Shown piece after piece: positions 1-12,226 of a stretch of DNA of 64,000 nucleotides. Where the stretch lies: contig NC_081149.1 of NCBI RefSeq assembly GCF_958295425.1, positions 25,406,481-25,470,480 of the forward strand. Reading direction: 5' to 3'. Position 1 is the stretch's first letter; each line of letters opens with the position of its first letter. The position numbers were made by a program, and so were the translations under genes. The notes beneath the pieces are model-generated. The model was not told the origin of the DNA, did not search any database, and saw only the letters and a list, made by a program, of their open reading frames with translations. The stretch is from Solea solea. Taxonomy: Eukaryota > Chordata > Actinopteri > Pleuronectiformes > Soleidae.

Positions 1-132
1 TGTTATTCATATTTCTGTCACACCTTTGACAACCAGCAGGTGTCTCTGTGACACCTGAGTGGTCTCAGTGGGACAGGTCTGCAATGTTCAGACGCAGGTT
101 TGTAGAGTTCTCACCATCTCCTCATTGAACAG

Positions 133-3100
133 GAGCTGCTGTCGTCGCGGTCTCAGATGAGCGGTCAGGTGAACGTGGAGGTGGACGCCGCTCCTCAGGA
201 GGACCTCATGAAGGTCCTGGAGGAGATCAGGGACCACTACGAGGCTGTTGCCGCCAAGAACCGCAAAGAACTGGAGGCGTGGTTTAACGCTAAGGTGAGG
301 GCGTGACATCAGTGATGACATCATCATCATCATCATTGTACAGATCTAAAGGTCAACGTTAAGGACCAGTGTGTGGAGTTTAGTGACATCTAGTGGTGAA
401 TCTGAATACTGCACCAAACACTATTACGTTTGTATTTTTCTCAAACATCCAGAGTTTAAGAGTTTGTCCATCATTAATGTTTATGACCCTGTCATGTGAC
501 CTGCTCCCTCCTCACAGACAGAATCACTGAACCAAGAGATCAGTGCCAGCACAGAGACCATTCAGACGTCCACGTCAGAACTCAAGGACCTGAAGCGAAC
601 GTTGCAGGGTCTGGAGATCGAGTTGCAGTCCCAGCTCAGCATGGTGATCCACCTCTCAAACGTCTAAAAGTCTCAATGTTAACTTTTTCAAAGTTCCAAC
701 AAACTCAACTGTCTCCCGTCATACAGAAAGCCGGGTTGGAGGGAACCCTGGCCGAGACGCAGAACCGCTACGGCATGCAGCTGTCAGGCTTCCAGAACCA
801 GGTGACCATGATGGAGGAGCAGCTGGTGCAGCTGAATGCCAACCTGGAGCGACAGTCCCAGGAGTACCAGATGCTGCTGGACATCAAGACCAGACTGGAG
901 ATGGAGATCGCCGAGTACAGGAGGCTGCTGGACGGAGAGGGCGGCGGCGGAGGTGGCGGCGGCAGGTGAGACATCTTTAGCTGTCTGAGGGTCAAAGGTC
1001 AGTCACAGGACTCACAGGAAGGCGACACCAACAGCCTCCGTTGGTATTTTTGGTGAAAGGCGAACTGAACAGGTCAGAATTCACGACGCAGGAGCCGCGC
1101 AACTTTAACTATAAACCATTACTAACTCAACTTTAACTATAAACCATTACTAACTCAACTTTAACTATAAACAATTACTAACTCAACTTTAACTATAAAC
1201 CATTACTAACTCAACTTTAACTATAAACAATTACTAACTCAACTTTAACTATAAACCATTACTAACACAACTTTAAATATAAACCATTACTAACTCAACT
1301 TTAGTAACCCTAACCCAGAACTCCATACAGGCAAATACTGCGAAGTATCTTTTTTTTAAGTGATATTACAAATAACATTAAATATTTTGTGGATTAGCAT
1401 AAATGAATCAATTGACATTCCAGTGGCCAAAGCGCTCGCCCTCACAAGAGCTGTTGTGTGAGTATAGCGCAAGATATGATTTCACAAATACTTTTGCAAT
1501 ATTGTGATAATATTGTATCGTGACTTAAATATAAGACTTAAATAATATAATTCCTAAAACATCTCAAACGTTAGGTTTTACTGGGAATGGCGTGCTATGA
1601 CTTTTCTAAACGTTTCATGTAAGATTTTATAATGAGTGTGTATTGCGCCGTTAGCGTGACACATGAAAATAATGACACAAACCTCTAAACAAACTCTTCT
1701 CCTGCTCACAATTTCAAACCCACACAGACAGTTTCTACATAAACACGTTGCTCTGGTTGTCGTCTAACCCTGTGCGTTGTTTTCAGTTTCATATGAATTG
1801 CAGTTTTTCTTAAAATCACCTAAAAGCACAGAGAGTTCTGCTCAAACCTCTCATTCACTCCCATGTTAACACTCTGCTCTGGAGTTTTTTAAAAATGAAG
1901 ATTAGGGTGATTTAAAAAGTGTAATTTCTCTGTCAGTTCACTGCCGTTTGTCACAGATGTAAATGTGGGAGCTGCTGAAAGCCTCCTGGCGCTCACACAC
2001 CAAACATTTACTCTCTGTCATCAACCGTTCTGACAATATGACGACTTTAAAACATGCTGTTTTCTCTGTTTTTTACCGGTTTTGGACAGTTAGAAACTGG
2101 TGTTTGGAAGGGGGAGGGGACATCAGGGAGGGGGAGGAGCTTGTGTTGTCTAAATAGTTGTACTTTTAAATATAAACAGTGACAACATGTGCATCCGAGT
2201 TTAGAGACTTTAATGAAATGAATTAACTTAAATATGAACAATATTGTCATGTGACAAAAATCACAAGTGAAAGTCAATTTATGATTGATTTTTTTTGTCA
2301 CAGGAGAGACTAAAAACACATTTCTTCCGACTCTACCTTGACTAAGACGACGGTGACAAAAAAAACAAAAAAAACCCGTATACATCGCACTTATGACTAG
2401 CACTTCATAGTTTGGCTTACTTGAAGCTCTTACTTACTTCTAGCTCTTATTTGTACCCAAATGTTTAAATGCACTTATTGTAAGTCGCTTTGGATAAAAG
2501 CGTCCGCTAAATGACATGTAATGTAATGTTAGGTAGGAAGTTAGCTAGCACTTCACTAACTGTTAGCTAACATTAGCTAGTTGGGTTGTTAGCTAAAGGT
2601 CATTTATTTATTTTCATTTTGGTTTAAAAAAAAATGAAAGACACACGAGGACATTTTTGAAAACATGGTTAGAAAAAAAATGGTTAAAAGTAATATTTGT
2701 CAGTATTTTTATGTAAACATTATTTATGATAATGAAGTGATGACTGGTTTTAACTCAAACATAAAGTATTTCTGCAAAGGCACCAGCGCTAGTCGACCAT
2801 TTATTTAGTAAAAGTTGCTAAAAACATAAATTGTGAGAGTGAATGGTTGTCTCTGGTGACCTCTGGTGACCTCTAGTGTCCAGGGTCTGACCCCGCCTTT
2901 GGTCCTGTGTCAGCTGGGAGAAAAAAGTGAATCAAGGAGAATCATTTATAGTTTTTTGTGTTTGTTTGAACAGTTTTTGAGTTGCTTCTCTGTTTCTGTT
3001 GCAGCGGCGCTGGCTTCTCCAACTCCTCCTCGGGCATGTCCTCGGGCATGTCCTCCGGCATGTCAACCGACATGTCCTCCTCCAACTCGTCTTCCTCCAC

Positions 3101-3218
3101 CAAACCCACCGCCCCCACCTCCACCACCAAAACCAAGCAGAAGATCATCACAGTGGTGGAGGAGATCGTAAACGGAGTGGTGGTGAGCTCCAAGGAGATT
3201 GTCCAGGATGCCGAATGA
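133..3218 (+). CDS. type I keratin A (3' part; exons 4-7)
   Basis: Acidic intermediate-filament protein that pairs with a type II keratin to form cytoplasmic filaments in epithelia. Exons seen: 133-294 (162 bp), 518-643 (126), 727-965 (239) and 3005-3218 (214), all GT-AG with consistent phases, giving 246 codons plus stop. The lengths 162 and 126 are the canonical type I exons 4 and 5, so exons 1-3 lie left of the window. The rod-end motif [12 protein letters not shown] is encoded just before the third exon ends. That exon is 18 bp longer than the usual 221 because of a Gly run (~937-964). The tail repeats [10 protein letters not shown], is Ser/Thr-rich, then has [20 protein letters not shown], a conserved keratin tail motif. 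Exon 4 ([15 protein letters not shown]) groups it with genes D and E. Its orthologue name cannot be decided from this part. Confidence 0.93.
1101..1302. repeat. 28-bp minisatellite in last intron of keratin A
   Basis: About seven head-to-tail copies of a 28-bp A/T-rich unit beginning aactttaactataaac, with one or two substitutions per copy. It lies in the 2.0-kb last intron (966-3004). The rest of that intron up to the LINE tail at 2301 shows nothing else recognisable. Confidence 0.9.
2301..2529 (+). mobile_element. LINE 3' end (truncated, ATGTAATGT tail)
   Basis: Starts in coding-like remnant (ctaaaaacacatttcttccg, reading LKTHFFR), continues through cgctttggataaaagcgtc and ends in a short ATGTAATGT repeat. 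The same 3' end recurs at 23540-23845 (+) and 47888-48008 (-). That fits 5'-truncated copies of one non-LTR retrotransposon family. The family is inferred from the remnant of the reverse transcriptase C-terminus, not from a database match. Confidence 0.7.
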
Positions 3219-3255
3219 GCACCAACAGGGGGCGCACTCACTGCTCCTACAAAGA

Positions 3256-3261
3256 AATAAA
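3256..3261 (+). terminator. poly(A) signal of keratin A
   Basis: AATAAA 38 bp after the stop codon, followed by a TG/T-rich stretch (ctgttgttgttgtttttg) that fits a downstream element. Confidence 0.85.
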
Positions 3262-4751
3262 GATGGAAATGAAAGTTAAAAATCTCTGCTGTTGTTGTTG
3301 TTTTTGTTCAAAGTTCTTCTAATGGCCACCTGATGCTGTTAATGACTTACAAAGAGTCGTTTATTTCCTAACAAAACTGTCAAATCTGTGACACCAGGAA
3401 AAAATTCAAATTTCATCTAATTTTATTAAGAATCTCACAGAAAAGTACGTCTGTCAAAAATATCCGGACTTATTTTCCCTCTGCACTCAAACTTTACAAA
3501 ACATCTTTTCCACAAATGCCTCTGTCTTTGAAGAAACTTTCTTTCAAAATAAAAGTGCTTCCCATTTGACATTGCAGATTTTGGAATTTTAAGTAGATTT
3601 TGGAATTCTATGTAGATTTTTTTTAAATATAAGTAGATTTTGGAATTCTAAGTAGAATTTGGTGTGTTCTTACAGTGTTATAAATGAGTTCTTACAGTGT
3701 TATAAATGAGTTCTTACAGTGTTATAAATGAGTTCTCACAGTGTTATAAGTGTGTTCTTACAGTGTTATAAGGACATACTTGTGTGTTTTCATGAACAGG
3801 ATGTTCACCTTCTTTTCCTCATTCACAGAGAAAAAGTTCAGACATTTTTAAAAACACTGACACGCCCTGTTTGTGTCGACATGTAAATAAGTCATATTTG
3901 ATTTTTAAAGGAGCAGCAAGGAAATGACAACTAGAAAAAAGGGCATTTAGTGTATTTTACATGTTTACACATGATTCAAAAAGGCATGCGTAAATGTTTG
4001 TGAGAAGAACTTTGATGTTGAATATGATTTATGTTGTATTAACTTACTATGCAGTGTATACACAGAAAGCATGCTTGTATGTGTGTGTAGTGTATTTCAT
4101 TTTCATCATTACTTTGATGGTTTTTATGTCTCATAAAGACAAACATCATTTTAGAGCTGGAACCACTGGAACAAAAAAAGCCATGTGAAGAAGAAGAGGA
4201 AGATTAGAACTCGTAAAAGGTGAGTTTTTGTTACCTGGTCAGATGAGAATTCTCTAACAGGTTAGTTTGTCTGAGCAGGTTTGACCTGCAGAGAAAACAC
4301 AGAGCAGCTGCAGGCTAAATATCTGTGTTTCATCACAGCCACTGTGTGTGCGTGTGTGTGTGTGTGTGTGTTAGACTGGAGGGGGGAGGGTCTCACATAC
4401 ACACACACACACACAGGTGCGGGTCTGTACATGCAGGAGAATCCAGGTGAGGGTCAGACTGAGCAGATCCTGGAGGTTTTACAGAAAAAGAGCTGTGAAA
4501 GAAAATGACATGAGTGACATAAACACACACACACATACCCACCACCAACACACACACACACACACACACACACCCACCAACAACACACACACACACGCCC
4601 ACCACCAACACACACACAGCTACGTCTTGTCATTGTGCAACAGGACAACACTTTAAATTCCTTGTATGAGTCGTTTGTGCTCTTGGTGAATGTTTGTCAT
4701 CTCTGTGCCTGAGGGAAGGTGTGTGTGTGTGTGTGTGTGTGGTGGGGGTGG

Positions 4752-4786
<35 letters not shown>

Positions 4787-4800
4787 GTGGGGGTGGGGGT
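3262..4800. other. intergenic A-B: short tandem repeat and CA/TG tracts
   Basis: 3665-3772 has five copies of a 22-bp unit (ttcttacagtgttataaatg and variants). 4341-4370, 4395-4415, 4522-4618 and 4720-4790 are TG or CA microsatellites on alternating strands. No convincing gene: the open frames over the microsatellites read Val-Cys or Thr-His repeats. Confidence 0.75.
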
Positions 4801-4835
4801 GCAGGATGTTGGACCCCTCCCTCACTTTGGAGAAG

Positions 4836-4845
4836 CATAAAAAGG
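4836..4845 (+). promoter_or_regulatory. TATA-like box of keratin B
   Basis: cataaaaagg, 63 bp upstream of the ATG of keratin B, after a G/T-rich tract. Spacing fits a TATA box about 30 bp before a start site and a short 5' leader. Confidence 0.6.
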
Positions 4846-4907
4846 GCAGAGTCTGTTCTCTTCTTCACTCCCTCGTCTCCACAGAGCAGGAAACCTCGAC
4901 CTCCACC

Positions 4908-6798
4908 ATGACCTCCTACGCTCGCTCCGTGTCCTACTCATCTGGCGGGAACCGCCTTGGCTCCCTCAGGGCCCCCAGTGTGTACGGTGGCGCCGGGGGC
5001 GCTGGAGTACGCATCTCCAGCAGTAACGCCTCCAGGAGCTACGCTGCAGGTGCCGGTGCAGGAGGCGTCGGGGGCTTCAACCTGTCCGACGCCGTCGTGG
5101 ACATCTCTGACAACAAGAAGATGGCCATGCAGGGCCTGAACGACCGCCTGGCCTCCTACCTGGAAAAGGTCCGCAAGCTGGAGGCTGCCAACGCTGACCT
5201 GGAGCTGAAGATCCGTCAGTTCCTGGAGAGCAAGAGCAAACCCAAGGGCCACGACTGCTCTGCATTCCAGGTGGTCATCAGCGACCTGCAGTACCAGGTG
5301 AGACCAGACTCAGTTACTCAGAAAAACCTGTTCCTGTCTGACGTGAACCTGCACCTGTGTGCCGGCCACACCCTTTATCTAAACTTTTCGTCTTCATGAG
5401 ATGAAAAACTGTATCACACACACACACACTGATGTGTTATTTTCCCAGATCTTAGGCTCCACCGGCACAAACGGAGGTCTGTACCTCGCCATCGACAACG
5501 CCAAACTGGCTGCTGACGACTTCAGGGTCAAGTGAGTAAACATGACAATCTACACATAACCTGATACAGGGCCGCGTCACAGACCTGTGGACAACAGGAA
5601 GTTACATCAGAGTTCACAACCTCCACACAACTTCAGTTTCAAACATCAAACTGTGACTCTGCTGCCGCACAGGTACGAGAACGAGCTGGCCATGCGTCAG
5701 GGCGTGGAGGCCGACATCACCGGACTCAAGAGGGTCCTGGATGATCTGACTCTGGGAAGGACTGACCTGGAGATGCAGATCGAAGCCCTGAGGGAGGAGC
5801 TTATCCTGCTCAAGCAGAACCATGAGGAGGTGGGTGCTCCCAGCTCCTCGTTGCACTTCTCTAAATTTGTGATGATTTGTGTTGAGTTGTGTTGAGTTGT
5901 GCGTCTATGCTCCTGCAGGACCTGCTGGCTCTGCGCTCTCAGATGAGTGGTCAGGTGAACGTGGAGGTGGACGCTGCTCCTCAGCAGGACATGTCCGTGA
6001 CCATGGCCTCCATCAGAGAACACTACGAGAGCGTCGCCTCCAAGAACCGCAGAGACCTGGAGTCCTGGTTCCAGGCCAAGGTGAGCCACGTCGTCAACAT
6101 GAAGAAACAAAATAACATAATGTAACGTGTTTGCTCGCAGCATCTAGTGGCTGTTAGTAGAGCTGCAGTACTAACTAGGATCATGTGTTCTTCCTCCTGC
6201 AGTCTGAGGAGCTCAATAAGGAGGTGGCCGTGAGCACAGAGTTTCTGCAGACGTCGCGCTCTGAGATCACAGAGGTCAAACGGACGCTGCAGGGTCTGCA
6301 GATCGAGCTCCAGTCCCAGCTAAGCATGGTGCGTTCATACGTTAATACGTTCATACGTTCACACTCACACAGTCTGCAGAGGCTGCACAGCTCCTGACCT
6401 GCTCTTCCTCTGCTCTTTTAGAAAGCTTCTCTGGAAGGAACCCTCGCTGAGACCAACAGCAGCTATGCCGGCATGCTGGCCGGGTACCAGAGGCAGGTGA
6501 TCGCTCTGGAGGAGCAGCTGGCAAACCTGAGGGCCGACCTGGAGCGCCAGGGCCAGGAGTACCAGATGCTGCTGGACACCAAGACCAGGCTGGAGATGGA
6601 GATCGCCGAGTACAGGAGGCTGCTGGACGGAGAGGCTTCGACGTGAGTTGATCGGTTTTATTAATCAAAGCTTCACTGATAAAAGAGAGGATTGAGGACT
6701 GATGTGTGTGTGTGTTTCTCTGCAGTCTGTCCAAGACTCGCCAAGTGGTCATCGTCACCAAAGAGTTCATCAACGGTGAAGAGGTCATCATCTCTTAG
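4908..6798 (+). CDS. type I keratin B (complete, 403 aa)
   Basis: Seven coding exons: 4908-5297, 5449-5531, 5673-5829, 5919-6080, 6203-6328, 6422-6642 and 6726-6798 (390, 83, 157, 162, 126, 221 and 73 bp), all GT-AG. The Ser/Gly head ([10 protein letters not shown]) contains [14 protein letters not shown]. The helix-start motif [19 protein letters not shown] has the type I pattern, whereas type II would read [26 protein letters not shown] opens exon 3 and [12 protein letters not shown] ends the rod. The tail is very short, only about 25 residues ([20 protein letters not shown]). The ATG follows a short leader (ctccaccatg) after the TATA-like box. Exon 1 has the same length as in gene C, and exon 4 (MASIREHYE) also pairs it with C. 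It is a keratin-13/cyt1-like fish keratin by family; the exact orthologue is not assigned. Confidence 0.96.
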
Positions 6799-6847
6799 AG
6801 CGAGTGAGACAACAAGCGAACTGCGAACCGTTCTCAGGAAAACACGA

Positions 6848-6853
6848 AATAAA
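6848..6853 (+). terminator. poly(A) signal of keratin B
   Basis: AATAAA 50 bp after the stop, followed by a TG repeat. Confidence 0.85.
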
Positions 6854-6899
6854 AGATCTTCTGATGAACCGACATGTGTGTGTGTGTGTGTTCATGATG

Positions 6900-8549
6900 A
6901 ATTAAACACAACTGTACAACGACAACAATAACGATAATTTCATAACCTGATATTTCTTATTTTCATTCATTTATAAATACAGACTCTAACCTAGCTACTG
7001 TTAGCTTGCTAAGCTAATGCAACATCACTTTAGCTTCGGTTGTGATTACCAGGTCTAACCTAGTTATATGAGCTAGTTAGTTCGTACACTTTAACCAGTA
7101 GTGATTTCAGCTTTCTCTGCTAAACCTAATAATGTTGAGAAACTATGACGTGGTTCTGGACTGAGTTACATTTAAAACCAGGTTTCAGAGAGCGGGTTCA
7201 ACAAACTCTGAGTTTAACTCTGAGTTTAAACCTTAGCTCTAAGCTCTGAACAGCATCAGCATCAGTTCATTCATCTCGGAGCTGTTGTACTACGATTCAC
7301 CGTGGCAACGGGTAAACAAAGAGCAACAGCCTCCAGATTTCAACCACATCTAATGACAATCCTTGCAAATAGACACTGACACGCACACACACACACACAC
7401 ACACACACTAAGAGAAATTAAATTGATATAGGTGTTGTAAGCCCAGACACCCTCTCTTAATGTGATTGTTAATGATTGCCAGTGCTTAATTTGCCGGAAC
7501 ACAAAGTACATATGACAGCTCAGGGATGACGAGACGTGCTGAAAACAACATGAAAATGCCCACTTGCCACACTGTGGGACTTACAGGCCTCAATTTCAAA
7601 TAAAATCCATGGTATAAATGTTATGACGATAATTTACAATTATTTTAGACTATACTCCGCACCGCACAGCACAGGCAAATGCCCACATCACCACACGTGG
7701 GACTTACAGTCTACAGTCAGCAATTCATTTCTCAACAGGTCTAATGTGTAAAAAAAAAAAAGGGCTTTTAATAAATCACACATATCTTCCATTATTATTT
7801 TTCAAAGATTGGCACGGCGGCCTATTAATAGACAGTATGCTCACCATATTTAGTTTGTCCAAAACACCCCACATCACGAGCATGTCCGGATTCTCCTGCT
7901 CCTCTTTGTTTCAGGTTGTACTGTGTGTGTCTGTGGCAGTTCTGTGTGTGTCTCTGTCCTTTGGCCACCCACGACTTCACGTACGGCACCGGATTGAATT
8001 TAGCCAGGGGGGGGTCCAATAAGATTTAGGAAGAGTAAAGTTGATGTGGCGGATGTGAGCAAAGAGGCACGGTTGGGAGTGCAAATCAAGTCTATTTGAG
8101 AAAATCCGCCCTCACATTCAGCACTTGCAATGGGAATGCTGTTGACTGCAACAAGTCACTCCATCAGCTCATCGGTGGTGTCTCTTCCATCGGAGTCTCT
8201 GTACTTTCCGTAGGCCACGTTGGCTGCACCGACACAGTGACTCAACCTCAGTCTCTCCATACAGCGCACATGCGTCCTCGGGCCAGTACCGTGCGTAAAG
8301 CACCTTCAACTCCTCAATGAACTTGTTATATCCAGTTTTATCTGGTATATATGTGTATTATTATTTCATTTTAAACATTTTTATATATGCTTTTTTTATT
8401 TATTTTTTTATGAGAGGTACCGAAGCTGCCCAAATAAGTACCAGAATAAAGGGAGGCTAAAATTAAGAGGTGCCGGATCTTGTTCCGACAGGATCCGGCT
8501 CAAATGAACCCCTGATGATTGCTAAAGAAACTGTACCTGAATGTCAGCC
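6900..8549. other. intergenic B-C, no recognised gene
   Basis: A/T-rich sequence with scattered TAGC-type words (~6990-7080), a CA microsatellite at 7386-7408 and a poly-A run near 7750. From about 7490 (gccggaacacaaagtac) to 8500 (gtgccggatcttgttccg) the sequence may be a decayed repeat, since the two edges share a GCCGGA-type word. No protein remnant supports this. Confidence 0.4.
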
Positions 8550-9050
8550 TACACTGTGTGCACAATTATTAGGCAAGTGAGTATTTTGGCCATATCAACA
8601 TTTTTATGCATATTTTCCAACTTCAAGCTGTATAAACTTGAGTGCTTATTGGATTTAAGCATACCAGGTGATGTGTATTTGTGTAATGAGGGAGGGTGTG
8701 GCCTAAGGAGATCAACGCTCTATATCAAGGTGTGCATAATTATTAGGCAGCTTCTCTTCCTCAGACAAAATGGGCCAAAAAAGAGATTTAACAGACTCTG
8801 AAATGTCAAAAATTGTAAAAAGTCTTTCAGAGGGATGCAGCACTCTTGAAATTGCTAAGATGTTGGGGCGTGGCCACAGAACCATCAAACGTTTTGTTTC
8901 AAACAGGGTCGCAAGAAACATATTGAGGAAGAAAAACATAATTCAGAACTGAGAGAGCCCAGAAGTACAAGGTGTTCAGTGCTTAGAGACATGGTCAAGG
9001 TAAGGAAGACTGAAACCAGACCACTGAACTGGGCCAAGAAATACCTGAAC
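8550..9050 (+). mobile_element. Tc1/mariner-like transposon, 5' part only
   Basis: The left edge tgtgtgcacaattattaggc is repeated inside at 8731-8750 (gtgtgcataattattaggca), as in Tc1 elements with direct repeats within the terminal inverted repeat. After it, an ATG at 8770 opens 60 codons (MGQKRDLTDSEMSKIVKSLS, then EIAKMLGRGHRTIKRFV), a helix-turn-helix DNA-binding domain of transposase type. The frame stops at 8952. Later pieces (SVLRDMVKVRK, RPLNWAKKYLNF) show internal deletion, and the catalytic domain and right end are missing. A dead fragment. Confidence 0.8.
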
Positions 9051-9395
9051 TTTAACGTGATGTTATTAACCTGTTACTAATGTTGTTTATTGTTTTGTCG
9101 AGTATGTTCTTTCTATTTTATATCATTTCAATTGTTCAACGTTATTTACCCATTCTCTCACACTCTCTCTCTCTCTGACTCAGAGTTAAGATGAACTGGC
9201 TTTGAGATTCCCTCATTTTAGGATTAACTAACTCAGTGTTCACTAAACCTGCTTTCTGACCCTGGACCAGGTCTTTGTACTGGAGTCAGAGACTGAGGAC
9301 ATGTCAAAGTGAGGACATAGTGAGGACATGTTAAAGTGGACATAGTGAGGACATGTTGTCAAAGTGAGGACATAGTGAGGACATGTTGCTCGCAC

Positions 9396-9641
9396 CCAGG
9401 ACACGGCTCAAGACCATGGGGGACAGAGCTTTCGGAGCTGCTGCTCCCCGTCTGTGGAGTTCCCTTCCTGACCACCTCAGGGCTCCACAGACGGAGGATG
9501 CTTTTAAAAAAGAACTCAAAACCTACTTTTTTAGAAAAGCACATAGCTCATTTTTTATTATCTTGTTTTTACTCTGTAGCACTTTGAGATTTGTTGTTCG
9601 AATGTAAAGTGCAATACAAATAAAATCTATTATTATTATTA

Positions 9642-9685
<44 letters not shown>

Positions 9686-9690
9686 AATAA
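9396..9690 (+). mobile_element. LINE 3' end with (ATT)n tail
   Basis: Reads GDRAFGAAAPRLWSSLPDHL, then FKKELKTYFFRKA, the C-terminal signature of fish L2/CR1-type reverse transcriptases. It then has gtaaagtgcaatacaaataa and an (ATT)n tail. It sits inside a tandem array of gtgaggacatgtt units (9290-9395 before, 9697-9745 after), which it splits. Confidence 0.8.
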
Positions 9691-9989
9691 TAATAAAATG
9701 AGGACATGTTCTCAAAGTGAGGACATGTTAAAGTGAGGACATGTTGAAAGTAAACTTCACTCAACAGTTGAACTGTAATATAACTGTAGTTTAATTTTAA
9801 TTTAACTAAATTTGAACTAACTTTTATCTTCAGTGTAAAAATAATTAGTTTTTGTCTTTGGGACAGTAAGTCTCCGTGTTGGACGTGGACAGACCTGGGA
9901 CTCTGGTTCATCAGGAAGATTATTATTATCTGCTGCCTGGAGGCTTCTTCAAACACCTCCTCCACCTGAGGACTAAAATTTCACCTGAC

Positions 9990-10070
9990 CTGCTCGACAG
10001 GTCAGGTGACGTCCCAAGGACTGGACAGGACACCTGACCTGTCGAGCAGCTATACATTTGCAGCTATAAG
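9990..10070 (+). promoter_or_regulatory. keratin C promoter: inverted repeat and TATA box
   Basis: ctgctcgacaggtcaggtg at 9990-10008 is the exact reverse complement of 10031-10049, 22 bp apart. Each arm carries CACCTG/CAGGTG, an E-box of the type bound by Snail/ZEB and bHLH factors. The TATA-like ctataag follows at 10064-10070, 60 bp before the ATG. That the repeat is a control site is inferred from its position. Confidence 0.55.
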
Positions 10071-10129
10071 AGGACACCCAGGTTCCTGCTGCTCTTCACT
10101 ATCCACTCGGCGTTCACTACCCAGCAACC

Positions 10130-12046
10130 ATGAACTCCTTCTCCACCCGCAGCAGCTCAATGAGGACCTCCACCATGACGGATCCCTCCATGTCCACCTC
10201 GTCTCGCCGCCTCAGCGGCATGAGCTCCGGCAGTGTCTATGGAGGAGCCGGAGGACTTGGAGTCCGCATCTCGAAGTCCGCCTCCACCTTCTACTCTCCC
10301 ACTGCCGGCTCCTCTGTGCTGGCCGGAGCCGACAACGACAAGTCCACCATGCAGAACCTCAACAACCGGCTGTCCTCCTACCTGGAGCAGGTCCGCAAGC
10401 TGGAGGCGGCAAACGCCGACCTGGAGCTGAAGATCCGTCGCTTTCTGGAGGACAAGGCCAAGCCGGAGGTTCATGACCTGAGCGGCTTCAACGTCCGCAT
10501 CAGAGAACTGCAGGGACAGGTGAGAGACATCTGGAGACACTTTGTCTTCTACATGATTGAGTTGACGCAACTTTGTCTCATATTTATGAAACAAAAAAGT
10601 GACTCATCGTTTTCATCATCCATTCATAAAAAAACATCAAATCATCCTCAACCTCAAAATGTTTCCGATAAATCTCAAATGTTTCTGATTAAATCTCAAA
10701 TGTTTCCGATAAACCTACGACATGTTGCGTTTACACATTTGTTTGTTTCTATTGACATATTTACATGCGAGTGAAGATCAAAGATTGGACTAACTGGTCT
10801 GTTGAGGAAGTGGGCGGGGCTTAGGTCAGGTGCTGAGTGTGTGTTTCATGTTTATTTGTTGATGAGCCCCTTGGTGGTAGAAGCCTGAACAGTGAAGCTT
10901 TAATCCCTCACTTTCTTCTTCTTCTGCTCAGATCTGCGCGGCCGCTTGTGGAAACGCCGACCGGGTTCTCGCCATCGATAACTCTCAGCTCGCCATCGAT
11001 GACTTCAAAATCAAGTGAGGGAGGAGGCGGAGCCAAAGATGACATCACTGCACGTGTCTGTGTGACTAACGTTGACCATGTTTGCAGGTACGAGAACGAG
11101 CTCGCCATGCGTCACTCGGTGGACGCCGACATCGCTGGACTGAAGAAGGTCCTGGACCAGCTGACGCTGAGTTGCGGGGACCTGGAGATGGAGGTGGACG
11201 GTCTGAAGGACGAGCTGCTGATTATGAAGAGGAACCACAACGAGGTGAGAGCGGGGAGAGCGAGGCAGACGCACATGTGACGCACAAACACACAAATTAA
11301 TCTACCTGTGTCCTCCTGCAGGACCTGCTGGCTCTGAGGGCTCAGATGGGCGGTCAGGTGAACGTGGAGGTGGACGCTGCTCCTCAGGAGGATCTGAGCA
11401 CGCTCATGGCCTCCATCAGAGAACACTACGAGAACGTCACTGCCAAGAACCGTGCTGATCTGGAGGCGTGGTTCCACGCCAAGGTGAGACCAGACTCACT
11501 GCTGCCCCCTACTGACACACACACACACAGTATTGATCATGTGATCACTGATCAATAACAGCATTGATCATGTGATCCACAGACATCAGAGCTCAACAAA
11601 GATGTGGCTGTGAGGACCGAGAACCTGCACACGACCAAGTCTGAGGTGACAGAACTACGCCGGAGTCTCCAGGCTCTGCAGATCAAACTCCAGAGTGAGA
11701 TCAGCAAGGTGAGGAAACTTCATCCTCTCATCTCAGCAACACACACGTGTGTTTATATATACACTAACCCTGTATGTGTGTGTGTGTGTGTGTGATTCTC
11801 TCCCAACAAAAAGAAAAATGTTTTGGAGGGAACGTTGGCAGAGACCAAGCTCCGCTACACTAACATGCTAGCAGGTTACCAGAGGCAGGTGGAGGTCCTG
11901 GAGGAGCAGCTGGCTCAGCTGAGGTCAGACCTGAAGAACCAGGGGATCCTGTACAGCGACCTGCTGGACATCAAGACCCGTCTGGAGCTGGAGATCGCAG
12001 AGTACCGGAGGCTGCTGGACGGAGAGTTGCAGAGGTGACTTTACAA

Positions 12047-12081
<35 letters not shown>

Positions 12082-12180
12082 AGCTGCTGGTCCTCTGCTG
12101 CCTCGTGTGGTCACTTTGTGTCACTGGGGTCAATCTGAAAGTTGGATTTCAAACAAATTTGAACTTAGTGATGGAGGCAG

Positions 12181-12226
<46 letters not shown>

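Noticed and set aside
4393..4911. Cys/Val and His/Thr-rich frames around 4.4-4.9 kb
   Set aside because: CA/TG microsatellite translations. The real start of keratin B is the ATG at 4908.
7490..8520. Degenerate DNA transposon with GCCGGA edges
   Set aside because: Only short shared words at the edges, with no terminal repeat, target duplication or protein remnant that could be supported by eye.
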